Assembly: GCF_002831565.1 (NCBI RefSeq)
Contig: NZ_CP025096.1
Coordinates: 8,632,088 to 8,696,087, forward strand
Direction of reading: 5' to 3'
DNA length: 64,000 nt
From: Spirosoma pollinicola
GTDB lineage: Bacteria; Bacteroidota; Bacteroidia; Cytophagales; Spirosomataceae
A program made the translations under genes and the position numbers. Below are positions 37,680 to 47,468 of the stretch, in pieces; the stretch's first letter is position 1, and every line of letters starts with the position of its first letter. The notes below the pieces were generated by a model. The model made no database searches. It was not told where the DNA came from and saw only the letters and a list, made by a program, of their open reading frames with translations.

Positions 37680-39491
37680 GATGTCCTGGGGCACTACACT
37701 CACCTGACCCAGATTAGCATCCAGATCGACGGTGAACAAGGCATTGAAGGTTTTGTCTTTAGCCCGCAGGCCATGATAGGCCAGCCGCAGGTATTCATCA
37801 CAGAGCGCGTTCAGATCGGTGGCTTCGCGCTGCCCCGTGCTGGCCCGTGAGTGCTGGAGCATGCCTTTGACGATGGAGGAGGCCCGCCCTCCATGATGAT
37901 TAATCTTTTGCAGATTCTGCTTGAGGTCCACCAGCAGGTCGGCTTCCAGCTCGGGGTCACGATGGGCTTTAGCCTGTTCGTCGGCCAGTTCGTCGATGAG
38001 TTCGATGCTGACCTCGGCGAAGTTATTGACGAAGTTAAGGGGGTTCTGGATTTCGTGGGCGATGCCCGCGGTCAGTTCGCCCAGAGAGGCCATTTTTTCG
38101 CTTTGGATGAGTTGGTTCTGGGTCGTCTTCAACTCAACGAGTGCCTGATTTGTCTGATCACGCTGCGCCTGAATCTCCGTTTTTTGTTGTTGCAGTAACG
38201 CGTTGGCTTTTTGCTTCTGTCGGTTATTGCGGTAGGCTAAAAAGAGCAGTCCTGAAACCAGCGCCATACCAACGAACGTCCCCAGCAGCAACTGTCGTTG
38301 TCGCTGGGCCGTTTCCAGTTGTAAGGCCTTATCTTTTTTCAGCAAAGCAATCTGAGCCTGTTTTTCGGCCAGCCCATAATTATATTGTAGAAGAGCCAGT
38401 TGTCGCTGGGTGTTTCGCCCCGTGAGGGTATCCATGTAAGCCATATACTGTTGCTGATAACCATAGGCATCGGCAAATTTATTTTTTGCCGCATAAACCT
38501 GCGCCAAAATTTCATTGGCATCTCTGGCGGCCTCCCGGTATCCACCTTTTCGACTCAGGGTCAGACTTCGACGCCCGTAATCCAGCGCATTGTCAAGTTG
38601 ATTTTGTTTCAGATAAGCCCGCGCCAGTACCGCCTGAGTCCAGATGACCACATCCGTTTGGTTACTCGTTGCCAGCACATTTATGGCCTTATACCCCATT
38701 TCGAGCGCTTCCTCATAATTACCCTCGGCTACATAGACCGCAGCCAGATTACTTTCGGCCTGAGCCGCCAGCCGTGGATTGTTCAATACGTGCGCCAGTC
38801 GAATAGCCTTGGTATAGTAGCGACTGGCGCGGTCGTAATCGCCTTCCAACCGGTGCAGTTCACCCAGCCCATTCAATACCCGGCATATGCCCACCTGATC
38901 GTTGATACGCTCATATAACTGAATCGTCGCCGATTGCATTTCCAGGCCCTGTTGATAATCACCAAGTATGGTATACAATCCACCCAGCCGTGCTTTGGCG
39001 CGAGCTATCAATTCCAGTCTACCCGTTTTTTCGGCGAGTTGCTGAGCTTGCAGGCTAATTGTGAGCGCAGGTACATAATCACCGCGCTTTGTATAAAACC
39101 AGCCAATCTGACTCACCACCCGCACCAAACCATCCTGATCATTCAATTGGATAAATAACTTCCGGGCCTGTTCCAGATAAGCCAGCACATTCGCAGAGGT
39201 AGTATAACTGTCGTAGCCAGTGCCCAGTCCCAATAACGCCATGGCTTCTCCACGCCTGTAGTGGAGTTTACGTGACAAAGCCAGAGCCTCCTGCGAAAGC
39301 TTAATTGTCTGTTGATCGTTATCAGCACGCCATAAATAAGCCAGTTCATTAAGCTGATTTACACGAAAGGTATCGGCCTGCGGATGGCTATCCAGTTGGA
39401 CTCGTAATGCAGACCGCAACGAATCCTGGCCCTGAGCCTTTGACAGACTTAGGCAAACGACTAAAAGAAATACTAAGCGAATGACCCTCAT
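37524..39491 (-). CDS. TPR-containing sensor histidine kinase (3-prime end at contig edge)
   Basis: About 656 residues from ATG at 39491. Signal peptide (MRVIRLVFLLVVCLSLSKAQ), then about seven tetratricopeptide repeats (residues 40-365; e.g. YEEALEMGYKAINVLA), a membrane helix (LLLGTFVGMALVSGLLFLAY), a coiled coil and a HisKA-like domain with phosphoacceptor LGELTAGIAHEIQNPLNFVN. The ATPase N box is LLNLFTNAFYAV and the frame ends at IDNGT at the contig edge. Reading through the 156-bp overlap would complete it with the fragment at 39534. Role: membrane sensor of unknown signal. Confidence 0.9.
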
Positions 39492-39533
39492 AACTCCTCA
39501 GCGGTAACCTCTCTTCACTAGTTTATTCATGCC

Positions 39534-39875
39534 TCAGGCTGGCAATGTTACAATGAATGTTGTTCCCTCTCCTTCTTTACTGGCTACCTTCAGGCTGCCC
39601 TGATGCCCCTTGGTGATGATCTCATAAGCCAGCGACAGACCCAACCCCGTCCCCTCCCCCGTGGGCTTGGTGGTGAAAAAGGGCTGGAAAATCTTCTGCT
39701 GAACCTCCTCCGACATACCCGTCCCGTTGTCGATCACCTTGATCACCACTTCACTACCGGCACAGCGCGTGCTCACTCTCACCGTGGGCTGGTAACCCGA
39801 TTCACTGCCCGCCTGCTTCTGGCGCTGCTGAACCGCATAAAACGCATTGGTGAACAGGTTCAGCACTAGCTAGCT
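39534..39875 (-). CDS. Histidine kinase ATPase domain, C-terminal fragment
   Basis: Open from the contig edge to TAA at 39534. VIDNGTGMSEEVQQKIFQPF, FFTTKPTGEGTGLGLSLAYE and EGTTFIVTLPA are the F and G boxes and final strand of the ATPase. It is followed 42 bp later by the start of the TPR-kinase gene on the same strand. It is either the end of that same gene (if the contig is a closed loop) or the end of a tandem paralogue. Confidence 0.88.
39720..39875. repeat. Terminal direct repeat of contig, copy 2
   Basis: Identical to 37524-37679. Confidence 0.92.
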
Positions 39876-39887
39876 AGGATGACTTCA
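39876..39887. other. Artificial contig linker 8
   Basis: Joins the histidine-kinase contig to an IS630 end. Confidence 0.95.
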
Positions 39888-40183
39888 TTAATACGAGGCC
39901 GGGTCCAAACTGCCCCCGCAAAACCCTGATGCTCCGCTCCTTTATTAAGTTCTTCAACAAGCTGGCAAAGCTGATCAGGCGTCAACCGGGTGGGTGCTCC
40001 AGGGGGCTTGCGCCACTGCAAGGCTAGTGGCCCTTGTTGACGATATTTCTTTAGGGTCTGACTAACCCAGCCTTGAGTTAAGCCCAGGGCTTGGGCAATA
40101 GGACCTTGTTTCCAGCCCGCCTGATCGAGCTCGACACAGCGTCGTCGTAATACTTCGTAATCCGCTGGTTTATATTTTGGCAT
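39888..40183 (-). CDS. IS630-family transposase, N-terminal fragment
   Basis: 98 residues from ATG at 40183 to the contig edge. IAQALGLTQGWVSQTLKKYR is the helix-turn-helix; WRKPPGAPTRLTPDQLCQLV is the winged second domain. A different IS630 type from those at 5377 and 61206. Its start codon lies almost at the end of the element (boundary near 40185-40195). Confidence 0.85.
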
Positions 40184-40185
40184 AC

Positions 40186-41021
40186 CGACAACAAGCCATA
40201 AGTATTATAAACCTACTCACGGAGCTATAAGTCACAATGGCCAAAAAATGTACATACAACTGATTAGTAACAGTTTAATTTATTATACGTAGATGCCAAT
40301 AGAGATATACTTAGAAATATTATAATTTAAGGTAAAATATTAATATATGATAGTTACGAAAAATAGCATCCCTATACAACAATATATTTGCTATAGATTC
40401 GGTAGACAACTTATTTAAGTATAGACAATAGATAGTGGTTTCAGAGCCGACACCTCACTTTGTAAATTAAAATGCTGTCTTTAATTTTAATACTGTAAGA
40501 ATGTAAATAGTTGGTTCAATCAACAATTATTTAATATAATCAAATTCAATAGTCGATTGCAACGTGTATTCATTATTTTAAGGTAGTTCGATCTTTGCAA
40601 CAACTTAAAAACAAATGCATACTTGGTTTGTACAAGCAGACTGAACAGACATAACTTCACAGACCACCAATCTAAGCAATAGTAGGCAATTGCACCATTC
40701 CCTTATTACTAATTTTAACAAATCAGGAAACAGGACTACCACAAAAGAAAACACTGATAGAAAAATTTATTTTGAGTATTTGTACTCAAAATAAATACAT
40801 CAACTAATTTTTATTTTGCCAATAACTTTTCGGAAAATTCAACTAACATGACCACTTCCGAAGCGCTCGGTATTAATAATTACTTCGCTTCAGACATTTG
40901 AATTAGCCGGTGTATTTCTTTTATGAATCCGAAAAATCAGTAGAATTATTTATTGCTGATCACATTAACCACTCTATCCATTTTAACCATTAATGGCGGC
41001 TTTTTTTGAACGCCAGCGAAC
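40186..41021. other. Long AT-rich leader before wzc-like gene
   Basis: 836 bp without a gene on either strand. This probably holds the promoter and a long untranslated leader of the glycan operon; capsule operons with NusG-like antiterminators often have such leaders. A TTTTTTTG run at about 41003-41010 directly precedes the coding start. Confidence 0.5.
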
Positions 41022-42119
41022 ATGAATACAAACCCGCTGACTATCCCTTATCAAGCTTACGAAGTAGAACAACCAACCAACCTGCGAGGCCTGGTTATGC
41101 GGTATATACGCAACTGGCCCTGGTTTTTACTCTCACTAGCCCTGGCGTTAGGCGCTGCTTACGTATACTTGCTTTATCAACAGCCAGTCTATGCTGTACA
41201 GGCTAGTGTGCTGGTTAAAGACGAGAGAAAAGGCATTTCCGAACAACGATTGATGAAGGAAATGGACAACTTCACGGAAAGCAAAGTCGTGGAGAATGAA
41301 GTGGAAATCCTTAAGTCGTATTCTCTGATGGATCGGGTTGTAAAAAACCTGGGTCTTGATGTACAATATTATCAGAAAACACCCACCTATAAAAAACAGA
41401 TTTACGACGAATCGCCGATCCGATTAATCGTTGAAAGTCCTACATCACAGCTTTATAAGGAGAAGCTTGAATTTACGTTTGTTGATGCAAAAACCGTCAA
41501 ATTAAACGGGGAAATATACCCGGTAAATCAGCGCATTAATACGCCCCTCGGCCAGCTACGAATATTTGCCCGCAAGCCCCTTAACGACAAACTTGATCCT
41601 GTTTCTGTATCAGTAATGCCGCACACAAGTACGGTAGAAATGTATCTGGCGAAGCTAAAAGTTGAGCCAACAGGAAAGCTGTCCACAATGCTGGTATTAA
41701 GCATGCAGGAAGCGGTTCCCGATAGAGGTGAAGCCATATTAAACCAACTCATCAGCGAGTATAATAAAGAAGCGACTGTCGATAAAAATAATCAGGCAAG
41801 TAGTACTCTTAATTTTATTGAAGATAGACTGGCGCTGATCTCCGGCGAGTTGTCTAACGTCGAAAAAGAGGTTGAATCATATAAGTCAACGCACGGCATC
41901 ACAGATTTGAGCGTACAGGCCGAAAAATTCTTGACGACAGTTAAGGACAATGATTTGCAACTCAATGACGTCAATATGCGTCTGGGAGCTTTAGCGGATG
42001 TTGAAAGATATGTTCAGAGTCATTCAGGACGGAAAGGTGTCGCCCCTGCAACCTTGGGATTAAGCGAGCCTATCTTAACAAGTTTGCTGACAAAAGCGGC
42101 TGAACTTGAATTAAAACGA
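41022..42119 (+). CDS. Capsule/exopolysaccharide chain-length protein, Wzc N-terminal half
   Basis: 366 residues to the contig edge. A Wzz domain starts after PTNLRGLVMRYIRNWPWFLL with a membrane helix, then VYAVQASVLVKDERKGISEQ, followed by a long periplasmic helical region (STLNFIEDRLALISGELSNV) and ends in LTSLLTKAAELELKR. The kinase half in a matching frame begins the contig at 26920 (SLDSQLKNTN...), so the two contigs are probably the same gene, cut at a repeated stretch. It controls polysaccharide chain length and export. Confidence 0.9.
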
Positions 42120-42131
42120 CTAGCTAGCTAG
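42120..42131. other. Artificial contig linker 9
   Basis: Joins the Wzc N-terminal half to an IS1 end. Confidence 0.95.
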
Positions 42132-42389
42132 TTTTTTAAACTGAGCGCTGACGGTGTTTCGATTGACGCCTAGGATACGGGCGGTATCGCGTATGCCTGC
42201 TCCGTTGAGGACCATCTGAGTGATCTGCTCTTTGACCGAGGGATCCCGGGCCTTATGGGTGTAGGTTTGGACAAAAGTTCGACCGCAGTCAAAGCATCGG
42301 TAGCGTTGGGTGCCTGCACGGGTAGTACCATAGCGTTTGACGTGTTGGGTTTGCCCACAATGCTTACAGGAAACTGCTTCTAAGACCAT
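42132..42389 (-). CDS. insA: IS1-family InsA, N-terminal part
   Basis: 86 residues with both Cys pairs (CKHCG, CFDCG) and the helix-turn-helix GIRDTARILGVNRNTVSAQF. Near-identical to 30335-30592. Confidence 0.9.
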
Positions 42390-42429
42390 TCACAAAGATA
42401 CCTGAATAAACGCAGTTAAGCCATTACCA
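42132..42429 (-). mobile_element. IS1-family element, left end
   Basis: Inverted end at 42411-42429 (complement GGTAATGGCTTAACTGCG). The promoter-like TATCTTTG lies just before insA. Confidence 0.9.
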
Positions 42430-42603
42430 GAATTTGTATAAAATAGTTATTGACCCTTCCGTATTGCCCGCAACTAGCATCACCTGGTTAATCAGATAAA
42501 TTACCTCTCATAACCCCTATCTACCGCTAAGCCTGTTTCGGTTGTAGGGTGGCAAACACTTGGATTGCTTTAGGCTCCGTTACTCGTGAACCTACTTTTG
42601 AAC

Positions 42604-43170
42604 ATGCAAGTCAACCACCCAATTGATTCCATAACAGCCGCGCAAACCAACTTAAGAAGCACTTACCGAAATGGCGCGACAGGGGTACTCGTTTCGGGGA
42701 TCGTATGGCTCACCGCGGCTGGTGTTATTTACTACTTTTCAACCAAACAGGGGATCTGGGCACTCCTCGTTGGTGGTGCCCTCATTCACCCAATAAGCAC
42801 CCTGATTAATAAAATGATGGGTCTAAAAGCGACTACCAACCAAGACAACCCGTTGACTGGCCTGGCGATGGAGGGAACCATTTGGATGCTCATGACAATC
42901 CCGATAGCGTATGGCCTCTCACTACTACGGCCAGAATGGTTTTTCCAAGGCATGTTATTGATCATCGGCGGCCGGTACTTGACGTTTCGCACGCTGTATG
43001 GCAACAACCTATTCTGGTTACTAGGTGGTCTATTAGGTTTATCGGCTTATGGTTTATTTACCTCCAACATGCCATCGTTGGTCACTACGCTCACCGGTGG
43101 ATTCATCGAAGTCTGTTTTGGCCTTATTCTTTTTTATGATTCTCCTTCAGGAAAACAGGGGCGTTGGTAA
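42604..43170 (+). CDS. Five- to six-helix membrane protein, unknown
   Basis: 188 residues from ATG at 42604 (an ATG at 42586 is also in frame). Hydrophobic segments: GVLVSGIVWLTAAGVIYYF, IWALLVGGALIHPISTLI, EGTIWMLMTIPIAYGLSLL, WFFQGMLLIIGGRYLTF, NLFWLLGGLLGLSAYGLF and a last helix. The layout, with polar NKMMGLKATTNQDNPLTGLA between helices 2 and 3, resembles the DUF7010 group of small inner-membrane proteins, for which no function is known. Stands alone. Confidence 0.65.
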   Translation: MQVNHPIDSITAAQTNLRSTYRNGATGVLVSGIVWLTAAGVIYYFSTKQGIWALLVGGALIHPISTLINKMMGLKATTNQDNPLTGLAMEGTIWMLMTIPIAYGLSLLRPEWFFQGMLLIIGGRYLTFRTLYGNNLFWLLGGLLGLSAYGLFTSNMPSLVTTLTGGFIEVCFGLILFYDSPSGKQGRW

Positions 43171-43356
43171 AGCCCTAATTCGACGCACTAATAATGCACT
43201 CCATCGGAGGGCGATGAATTCTCCTTTGTCTTATAATAGAGCGTTTAGCGAGAATATGCCTTTCAGAAAACAGGCTTATTTTTTACTACCTGTCCAACTC
43301 AAGCCGTAGCATTCGAAGAAGCCGACTAACATCATCAGTCTGCTTTTCACCGCGCG

Positions 43357-43632
43357 GATTTCCATGGTTTATGCAAGCGCGGGCGTATAGTTTTTGTCAT
43401 ATTTCTGCTGGCGGTTAACCACTGAGCAAACACGGTGGATGAGTTTATTGCGAACTGCATTCAGAACCAGCATCTTGTTTTTGCCTTCACCAATTTTTCG
43501 TTGGTAGTAATCTTGTAACTGCCCTTTCATCCGAATTGCTGACATGGCACCCAAATGAAAAAGAGATTTCAATCGAAGTCGGGCGTGCCGACTTACCCGC
43601 GTTTTACCACGGACACTACTACCTGATCGGTA
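43357..43632 (-). mobile_element. IS110-family element, right end
   Basis: From the boundary near CGGATTTCCATGG (43357) to the contig edge; the mirror-image copy starts the next contig at 43645. Confidence 0.75.
43369..43632 (-). CDS. IS110-family transposase, C-terminal fragment
   Basis: About 87 residues ending at TAA 43369. SRHARLRLKSLFHLGAMSAI and GKNKMLVLNAVRNKLIHRVC are the C-terminal Tnp20 domain blocks with the conserved Ser region of IS110 recombinases lying just outside. Identical to the copy at 43645-43923. Confidence 0.88.
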   Translation of the reverse strand, partial: YRSGSSVRGKTRVSRHARLRLKSLFHLGAMSAIRMKGQLQDYYQRKIGEGKNKMLVLNAVRNKLIHRVCSVVNRQQKYDKNYTPALA

Positions 43633-43644
43633 CTAGCTAGCTAG
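43633..43644. other. Artificial contig linker 10
   Basis: Joins two mirror-image IS110 ends, producing an artificial inverted repeat of more than 250 bp. Confidence 0.95.
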
Positions 43645-43923
43645 GTGGCTCCTTTTGAATACCGATCAGGTAGTAGTGTCCGTGGTAAAACGCGGGTAAG
43701 TCGGCACGCCCGACTTCGATTGAAATCTCTTTTTCATTTGGGTGCCATGTCAGCAATTCGGATGAAAGGGCAGTTACAAGATTACTACCAACGAAAAATT
43801 GGTGAAGGCAAAAACAAGATGCTGGTTCTGAATGCAGTTCGCAATAAACTCATCCACCGTGTTTGCTCAGTGGTTAACCGCCAGCAGAAATATGACAAAA
43901 ACTATACGCCCGCGCTTGCATAA
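43645..43923 (+). CDS. IS110-family transposase, C-terminal fragment
   Basis: About 92 residues open from the contig edge; APFEYRSGSSVRGKTRVSRH contains the conserved Ser of the Tnp20 domain. Element boundary near 43942. Adjacent to an IS3 remnant and, 520 bp on, to the left end of another IS110 in the same direction. Confidence 0.88.
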   Translation: MAPFEYRSGSSVRGKTRVSRHARLRLKSLFHLGAMSAIRMKGQLQDYYQRKIGEGKNKMLVLNAVRNKLIHRVCSVVNRQQKYDKNYTPALA

Positions 43924-43949
43924 ACCATGGAAATCCGTGCGGAATAACG

Positions 43950-44465
43950 ATGGGTCGGGATGGGCTCTTTGAGCTTTTGGGTGCTAATAAGCTGTTAATC
44001 AGAAGGCGCAGGCGCAGGGTGAGGACTACTTTTTCGGCTCATAGCTTTCGCAAATACCCTAACTTGATCAAAGAATTGGTTGTCGAGCGCCCTAACCAAT
44101 TGTGCCCGGGCCGCCGTTGCGGTCGCTGACATTACCTAATGGTTTACTCAGTTTGGCTGTCTTTATAGTTCACTAGTAACGGATAATTACTCTAAACGAA
44201 TTATGGCAGGGCCGCCTGTGCGGGTATTGTGTCGCTCCAACCCTGGACACCGTTCATTGTAAAACAGCGCTACAGATGGCGCTTAACAAAGTCAAAAAGC
44301 GGGAGGCTAAATCATTAATTCATCATCGCTCCGACGACCCGGTCGGATCGGGGCATCCAATATTGCAGTAAAAGTTATATTGCTTTGCTGGACGCTTATA
44401 ATGTACAGATCAGTATGACCCAGACGAGCGATCCGCTGGATAACCCCGTGGCGGAACGAGTGAAT
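43950..44465 (+). pseudogene. IS3-family OrfB remnant
   Basis: MGRDGLFELLGANKLLIRRR, KYPNLIKELVVERPNQLCPG, then frame changes; later fragments (YIALLDAYNVQISMTQTSDP, DNPVAERVN) keep IS3 integrase homology in other frames. Several stops and shifts show it is dead. It is sandwiched between two IS110 copies. Confidence 0.75.
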
Positions 44466-44762
44466 GCGGGGCCGCCCTTTAGGTTTGTGGCGTGGTAAGA
44501 TTCTAAGATTTGGTAGCTTGCCAACAAGTGAACAGGGTGGGCTACCCTAGGGGGCCGCAGAGTTCCAGCTCTATGCGCGGATTCAGGACCCACCCTGTTT
44601 TACTTGCTTAAAGGCTCGAATGGAAATTCGGGGATACTGCCCCATTAGCAAGGGTTTGAGCATTGAAGCAAGGACTTGTTGAACACGGCACCGGCCGGCC
44701 TAAATTACTATCTCTTATGGACATTTGCTATTTCATCGGTGTTGACGTTTCGAAAGCCACAC
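44466..44762 (+). mobile_element. IS110-family element, left end
   Basis: The boundary at about 44466 is inferred from the 298-bp rule for contig ends. It holds about 250 bp of non-coding DNA before the transposase start at 44717, the position where IS110-group elements encode their guide (bridge) RNA. Confidence 0.65.
44717..44762 (+). CDS. IS110-family transposase, first 15 codons
   Basis: MDICYFIGVDVSKAT: the first catalytic Asp of the RuvC-like DEDD domain (G-x-D-V-S-K). Cut by the contig edge. Confidence 0.8.
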
Positions 44763-44774
44763 CTAGCTAGCTAG
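44763..44774. other. Artificial contig linker 11
   Basis: Joins IS110 to the rRNA operon contig. Confidence 0.95.
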
Positions 44775-45066
<292 letters not shown>

Positions 45067-45109
45067 GGAGCCAGATAATGCTTCCTTTGATGTCAATATG
45101 CAAAGTACT

Positions 45110-45183
45110 GGGCTTGTAGCTCAGGTGGTTAGAGCGCTACACTGATAATGTAGAGGTCCGTGGTTCGAGTCCACGCAGGCCCA
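45110..45183 (+). tRNA. tRNA-Ile (GAT)
   Basis: 74 nt in the 16S-23S spacer. Acceptor GGGCTTG pairs with CAGGCCC; anticodon GAT in CTGATAATG; T-arm GGTTCGAGTCC. CCA is not encoded beyond the discriminator A. Confidence 0.95.
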
Positions 45184-45199
45184 CAAGTAACAAGCATAT

Positions 45200-45273
45200 G
45201 GGGGATTAGCTCAGCTGGCTAGAGCACCTGCTTTGCAAGCAGGGGGTCAACGGTTCGACTCCGTTATTCTCCA
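45200..45273 (+). tRNA. tRNA-Ala (TGC)
   Basis: 74 nt, 16 nt after tRNA-Ile. Acceptor GGGGGAT pairs with ATTCTCC (wobble pairs); anticodon TGC in CTTTGCAAG; T-arm GGTTCGACTCC. Confidence 0.95.
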
Positions 45274-45397
45274 CTTGGATCATTCGGATCCAAATGTTCT
45301 TTGACCTACAGGGAGAGACTGAATCATCGTGATGATGGTTCATGACAATAGAAAACCAATTGGTTTACTAAGTAGAATAGGTATTGAGTAAAGCGTG

Positions 45398-45693
45398 ATA
45401 AACACGCAGCAAAAGGGCGTCTGGGGGATGCCTAAGGCTTCTGATGGCGATGAAGGACGTGGCAAGCGACGAAACATTGCGGGGACCCGCTGGCAGGGGC
45501 TGATCCGCAGGTGTCCGAATGGGGCAACCCGGTGGTTTGAAGAACCATCACTCTGTAAAGAGGGCAAACGCGGAGAACTGAAACATCTAAGTACCCGCAG
45601 GAAGAGAAAACAATTGTGATTCCCTGAGTAGTGGCGAGCGAACGGGGAAGAGCCCAAACCATCTACGTTACGGCGTAGGCGGGGTAGTAGGAC
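45398..45693 (+). rRNA. rrl: 23S rRNA, 5-prime end
   Basis: Starts near TGATAAACACGC, complementary to GCGTGTTTAC at the 3-prime end (47179-47216), followed by GGGCGTCTGGGGGATGCCTA. Cut at the contig edge after about 295 nt. Confidence 0.92.
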
Positions 45694-45705
45694 CTAGCTA
45701 GCTAG
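45694..45705. other. Artificial contig linker 12
   Basis: Joins 23S sequence to an ISL3 end. Confidence 0.95.
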
Positions 45706-45970
45706 TGAGAAGACGACCGATAAGCTTTATGGCTTAGCCCGCTTGGCCAAATGGCATGAAAAAGTACGCCAAGCGGGATTCAAAACTTTCAACACCGTGG
45801 CCCGTTCTATCCAAAATCATTATGAAACGATTCTCAACTACTTTGACAACCGCAGTACCAACGCTTCAGCCGAGTCGTTCAATGCGAAGATCAAAGCATT
45901 TCGAAGTCAATTCCGCGGGGTGCGAAACATCGAATTCTTTCTGTACCGCCTAACTCAGTTATATGCTTAA
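45706..45970 (+). CDS. ISL3-family transposase, C-terminal fragment
   Basis: 87 residues from the contig edge (KTTDKLYGLARLAKWHEKVR) to TAA, identical to the copy at 12693-12955. Confidence 0.88.
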
Positions 45971-46003
45971 TCCTTGATGCTCCACAACTTTTGGAATTGA
46001 TCC
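45706..46003 (+). mobile_element. ISL3-family element, right end
   Basis: Transposase end plus terminal repeat 45980-46003 (CTCCACAA...GAATTGATCC). Exactly 298 bp from contig edge to element end. Confidence 0.9.
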
Positions 46004-46206
46004 TAAATGATCTAAATTCTTTGCTTAATTCTATTTTAATTGATTTTAATACAATCATTTCGTTATATTATATTTAAACCAGCTTAGACAAAGATCAATA
46101 TACTATATGCACAAATTTGAAAAATTTTTGTCAGATGTTAATTTGATAAGAAATGCATCTGAAACAAGAAAGTTGGTAGTTTTCGTGGGTGCATTTCAAA
46201 TTGTCG

Positions 46207-46484
46207 CTACGCGGCCATTGCGTAATTGAAGGGTTCGATATGTTTTCTAACCAACTCCCAGCGTTCGCTCATAAAGCAAGTGCGTAGATTTAGCACATGT
46301 TGAGCACCGGCCACACTCCAGCGTTGGCCCGATCGCTTCAGCCTTTTTTGGACCACCGTCCGGTGGGCTGATTCAATGGCTCCCGAACCGATTAACAGAC
46401 CCCGCTTTTGATAACCCGCATAGTCCATCCGGTCGCGATTGGACTCCAGATAAGAACAAACTGAATCCCGTAAGCTCCTCTTAA
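46207..46484 (-). CDS. ISKra4-like transposase, C-terminal fragment
   Basis: About 92 residues from the contig edge to TAG at 46207. DSVCSYLESNRDRMDYAGYQ and KRGLLIGSGAIESAHRTVVQ carry the conserved G-S-G-x-I-E, with the catalytic Glu of ISKra4/ISLre2-type transposases; the end is RSGQRWSVAGAQHVLNLRTC. Confidence 0.8.
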
Positions 46485-46496
46485 CTAGCTAGCTAG
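46485..46496. other. Artificial contig linker 13
   Basis: Joins an ISKra4-like end to an ISL3 left end. Confidence 0.95.
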
Positions 46497-46722
46497 TGTG
46501 GAGGAAAACCTGGTGCCCACGAATGGGGAAATCTTGAACCGTGATAGTCGGAAAGAAACCTTTGGAGAGTAGGTTTTTACGTTCCGGATCCCGCTGATCG
46601 GCATTTTTCTCTTCGATATGAACGTGAAAGACGCCCTGGAGCCGGTCAATGGATGTCAATTCGAAATTTTCCAGAATAAACTCAGGCAACAGGAACTGGA
46701 TGATGGGTAAGAAACTCTCCAA
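46497..46722 (-). CDS. ISL3-family transposase, N-terminal fragment
   Basis: About 75 residues from TTG at 46722: MESFLPIIQFLLPEFILENF, then HIEEKNADQRDPERKNLLSK, the N-terminal zinc-binding/helix region of ISL3 transposases. Confidence 0.85.
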
Positions 46723-46793
46723 AGCAAGTAGGTTTGATTAAGAACACAAACCTAGAAAAATACAACGCTCTCCACAACTTTTGGAATTGATCC
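46497..46793 (-). mobile_element. ISL3-family element, left end, downstream of rRNA operon copy A
   Basis: Terminal repeat 46770-46793. The insertion is about 50 bp beyond the rRNA operon terminator and points away from the 5S gene. Confidence 0.9.
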
Positions 46794-46840
46794 GTTAATG
46801 TACCGCTTTATCTACCAGCCAAAACCCTAATAAACGCAAA

Positions 46841-46868
46841 AAGCCTGTCCGGATGGACAGGCTTTCGT
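46841..46868 (-). terminator. rRNA operon terminator, copy A
   Basis: AAGCCTGTCC pairs with GGACAGGCTT; on the minus strand it is followed by TTTTGCG. It lies 13 nt after the 5S 3-prime end. Confidence 0.9.
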
Positions 46869-46876
46869 TGTTTCAA

Positions 46877-46991
46877 TAGGTGGCATCTTCCTACTCTCCC
46901 GCTTATGACAGCAGTACCATCGGCAGTACGGGGCTTAACGACTCTGTTCGAAATGGAAGAGGTGAACACCCGCCTAAATTACACCAACCTA
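46877..46991 (-). rRNA. rrf: 5S rRNA, operon copy A
   Basis: 115 nt. On the minus strand it contains CACCTCTTCCATTTCGAACA (loop B/helix III) and CCCCGTACTGCCGATGGTAC; terminal stem TAGGT/ACCTA. Confidence 0.92.
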
Positions 46992-47128
46992 ATTGACTCG
47001 TCAGTGATGCCGACACATTCCTGTCTACTTACACCACAATATCAGTTGTCTTTTTTCCTACAGAGAGAGACCTGGATATTCCACTTCGTATGACACACTT
47101 CATCAACTCATTCAAATACCGCGCAACT

Positions 47129-47166
47129 GTAAACACGCGTCCGGGGCCATTAGTACGGCTCGGCTA
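47129..47166 (-). rRNA. rrl: 23S rRNA, extreme 3-prime end, copy A
   Basis: On the minus strand: CGAGCCGTACTAATGGCCC followed by GCGTGTTTAC, which pairs with the 23S 5-prime end at 45398. Confidence 0.85.
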
Positions 47167-47178
47167 CTAGCTAGCTAG
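47167..47178. other. Artificial contig linker 14
   Basis: Joins two mirror-image rRNA operon ends. Confidence 0.95.
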
Positions 47179-47216
47179 TAGCCGAGCCGTACTAATGGCC
47201 CCGGACGCGTGTTTAC
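47179..47216 (+). rRNA. rrl: 23S rRNA, extreme 3-prime end, copy B
   Basis: Same sequence as copy A, opposite strand. The first 298 bp of this contig (47179-47476) are identical to the complement of 46869-47166. Confidence 0.85.
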
Positions 47217-47353
47217 AGTTGCGCGGTATTTGAATGAGTTGATGAAGTGTGTCATACGAAGTGGAATATCCAGGTCTCTCTCTGTAGGAAAAAAGACAAC
47301 TGATATTGTGGTGTAAGTAGACAGGAATGTGTCGGCATCACTGACGAGTCAAT

Positions 47354-47468
47354 TAGGTTGGTGTAATTTAGGCGGGTGTTCACCTCTTCCATTTCGAACA
47401 GAGTCGTTAAGCCCCGTACTGCCGATGGTACTGCTGTCATAAGCGGGAGAGTAGGAAGATGCCACCTA
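47354..47468 (+). rRNA. rrf: 5S rRNA, operon copy B
   Basis: 115 nt identical to copy A. Confidence 0.92.

Noticed and set aside
26937..42131. Proteins ending in LAS or TAS at linkers, as if natural C-termini
   Set aside because: The last residues come from CTAGCTAGCTAG; the genes are cut at contig edges.
43357..43942. Large perfect palindrome around 43633-43644
   Set aside because: Created by joining two contigs that end in the same IS110 in opposite orientation.
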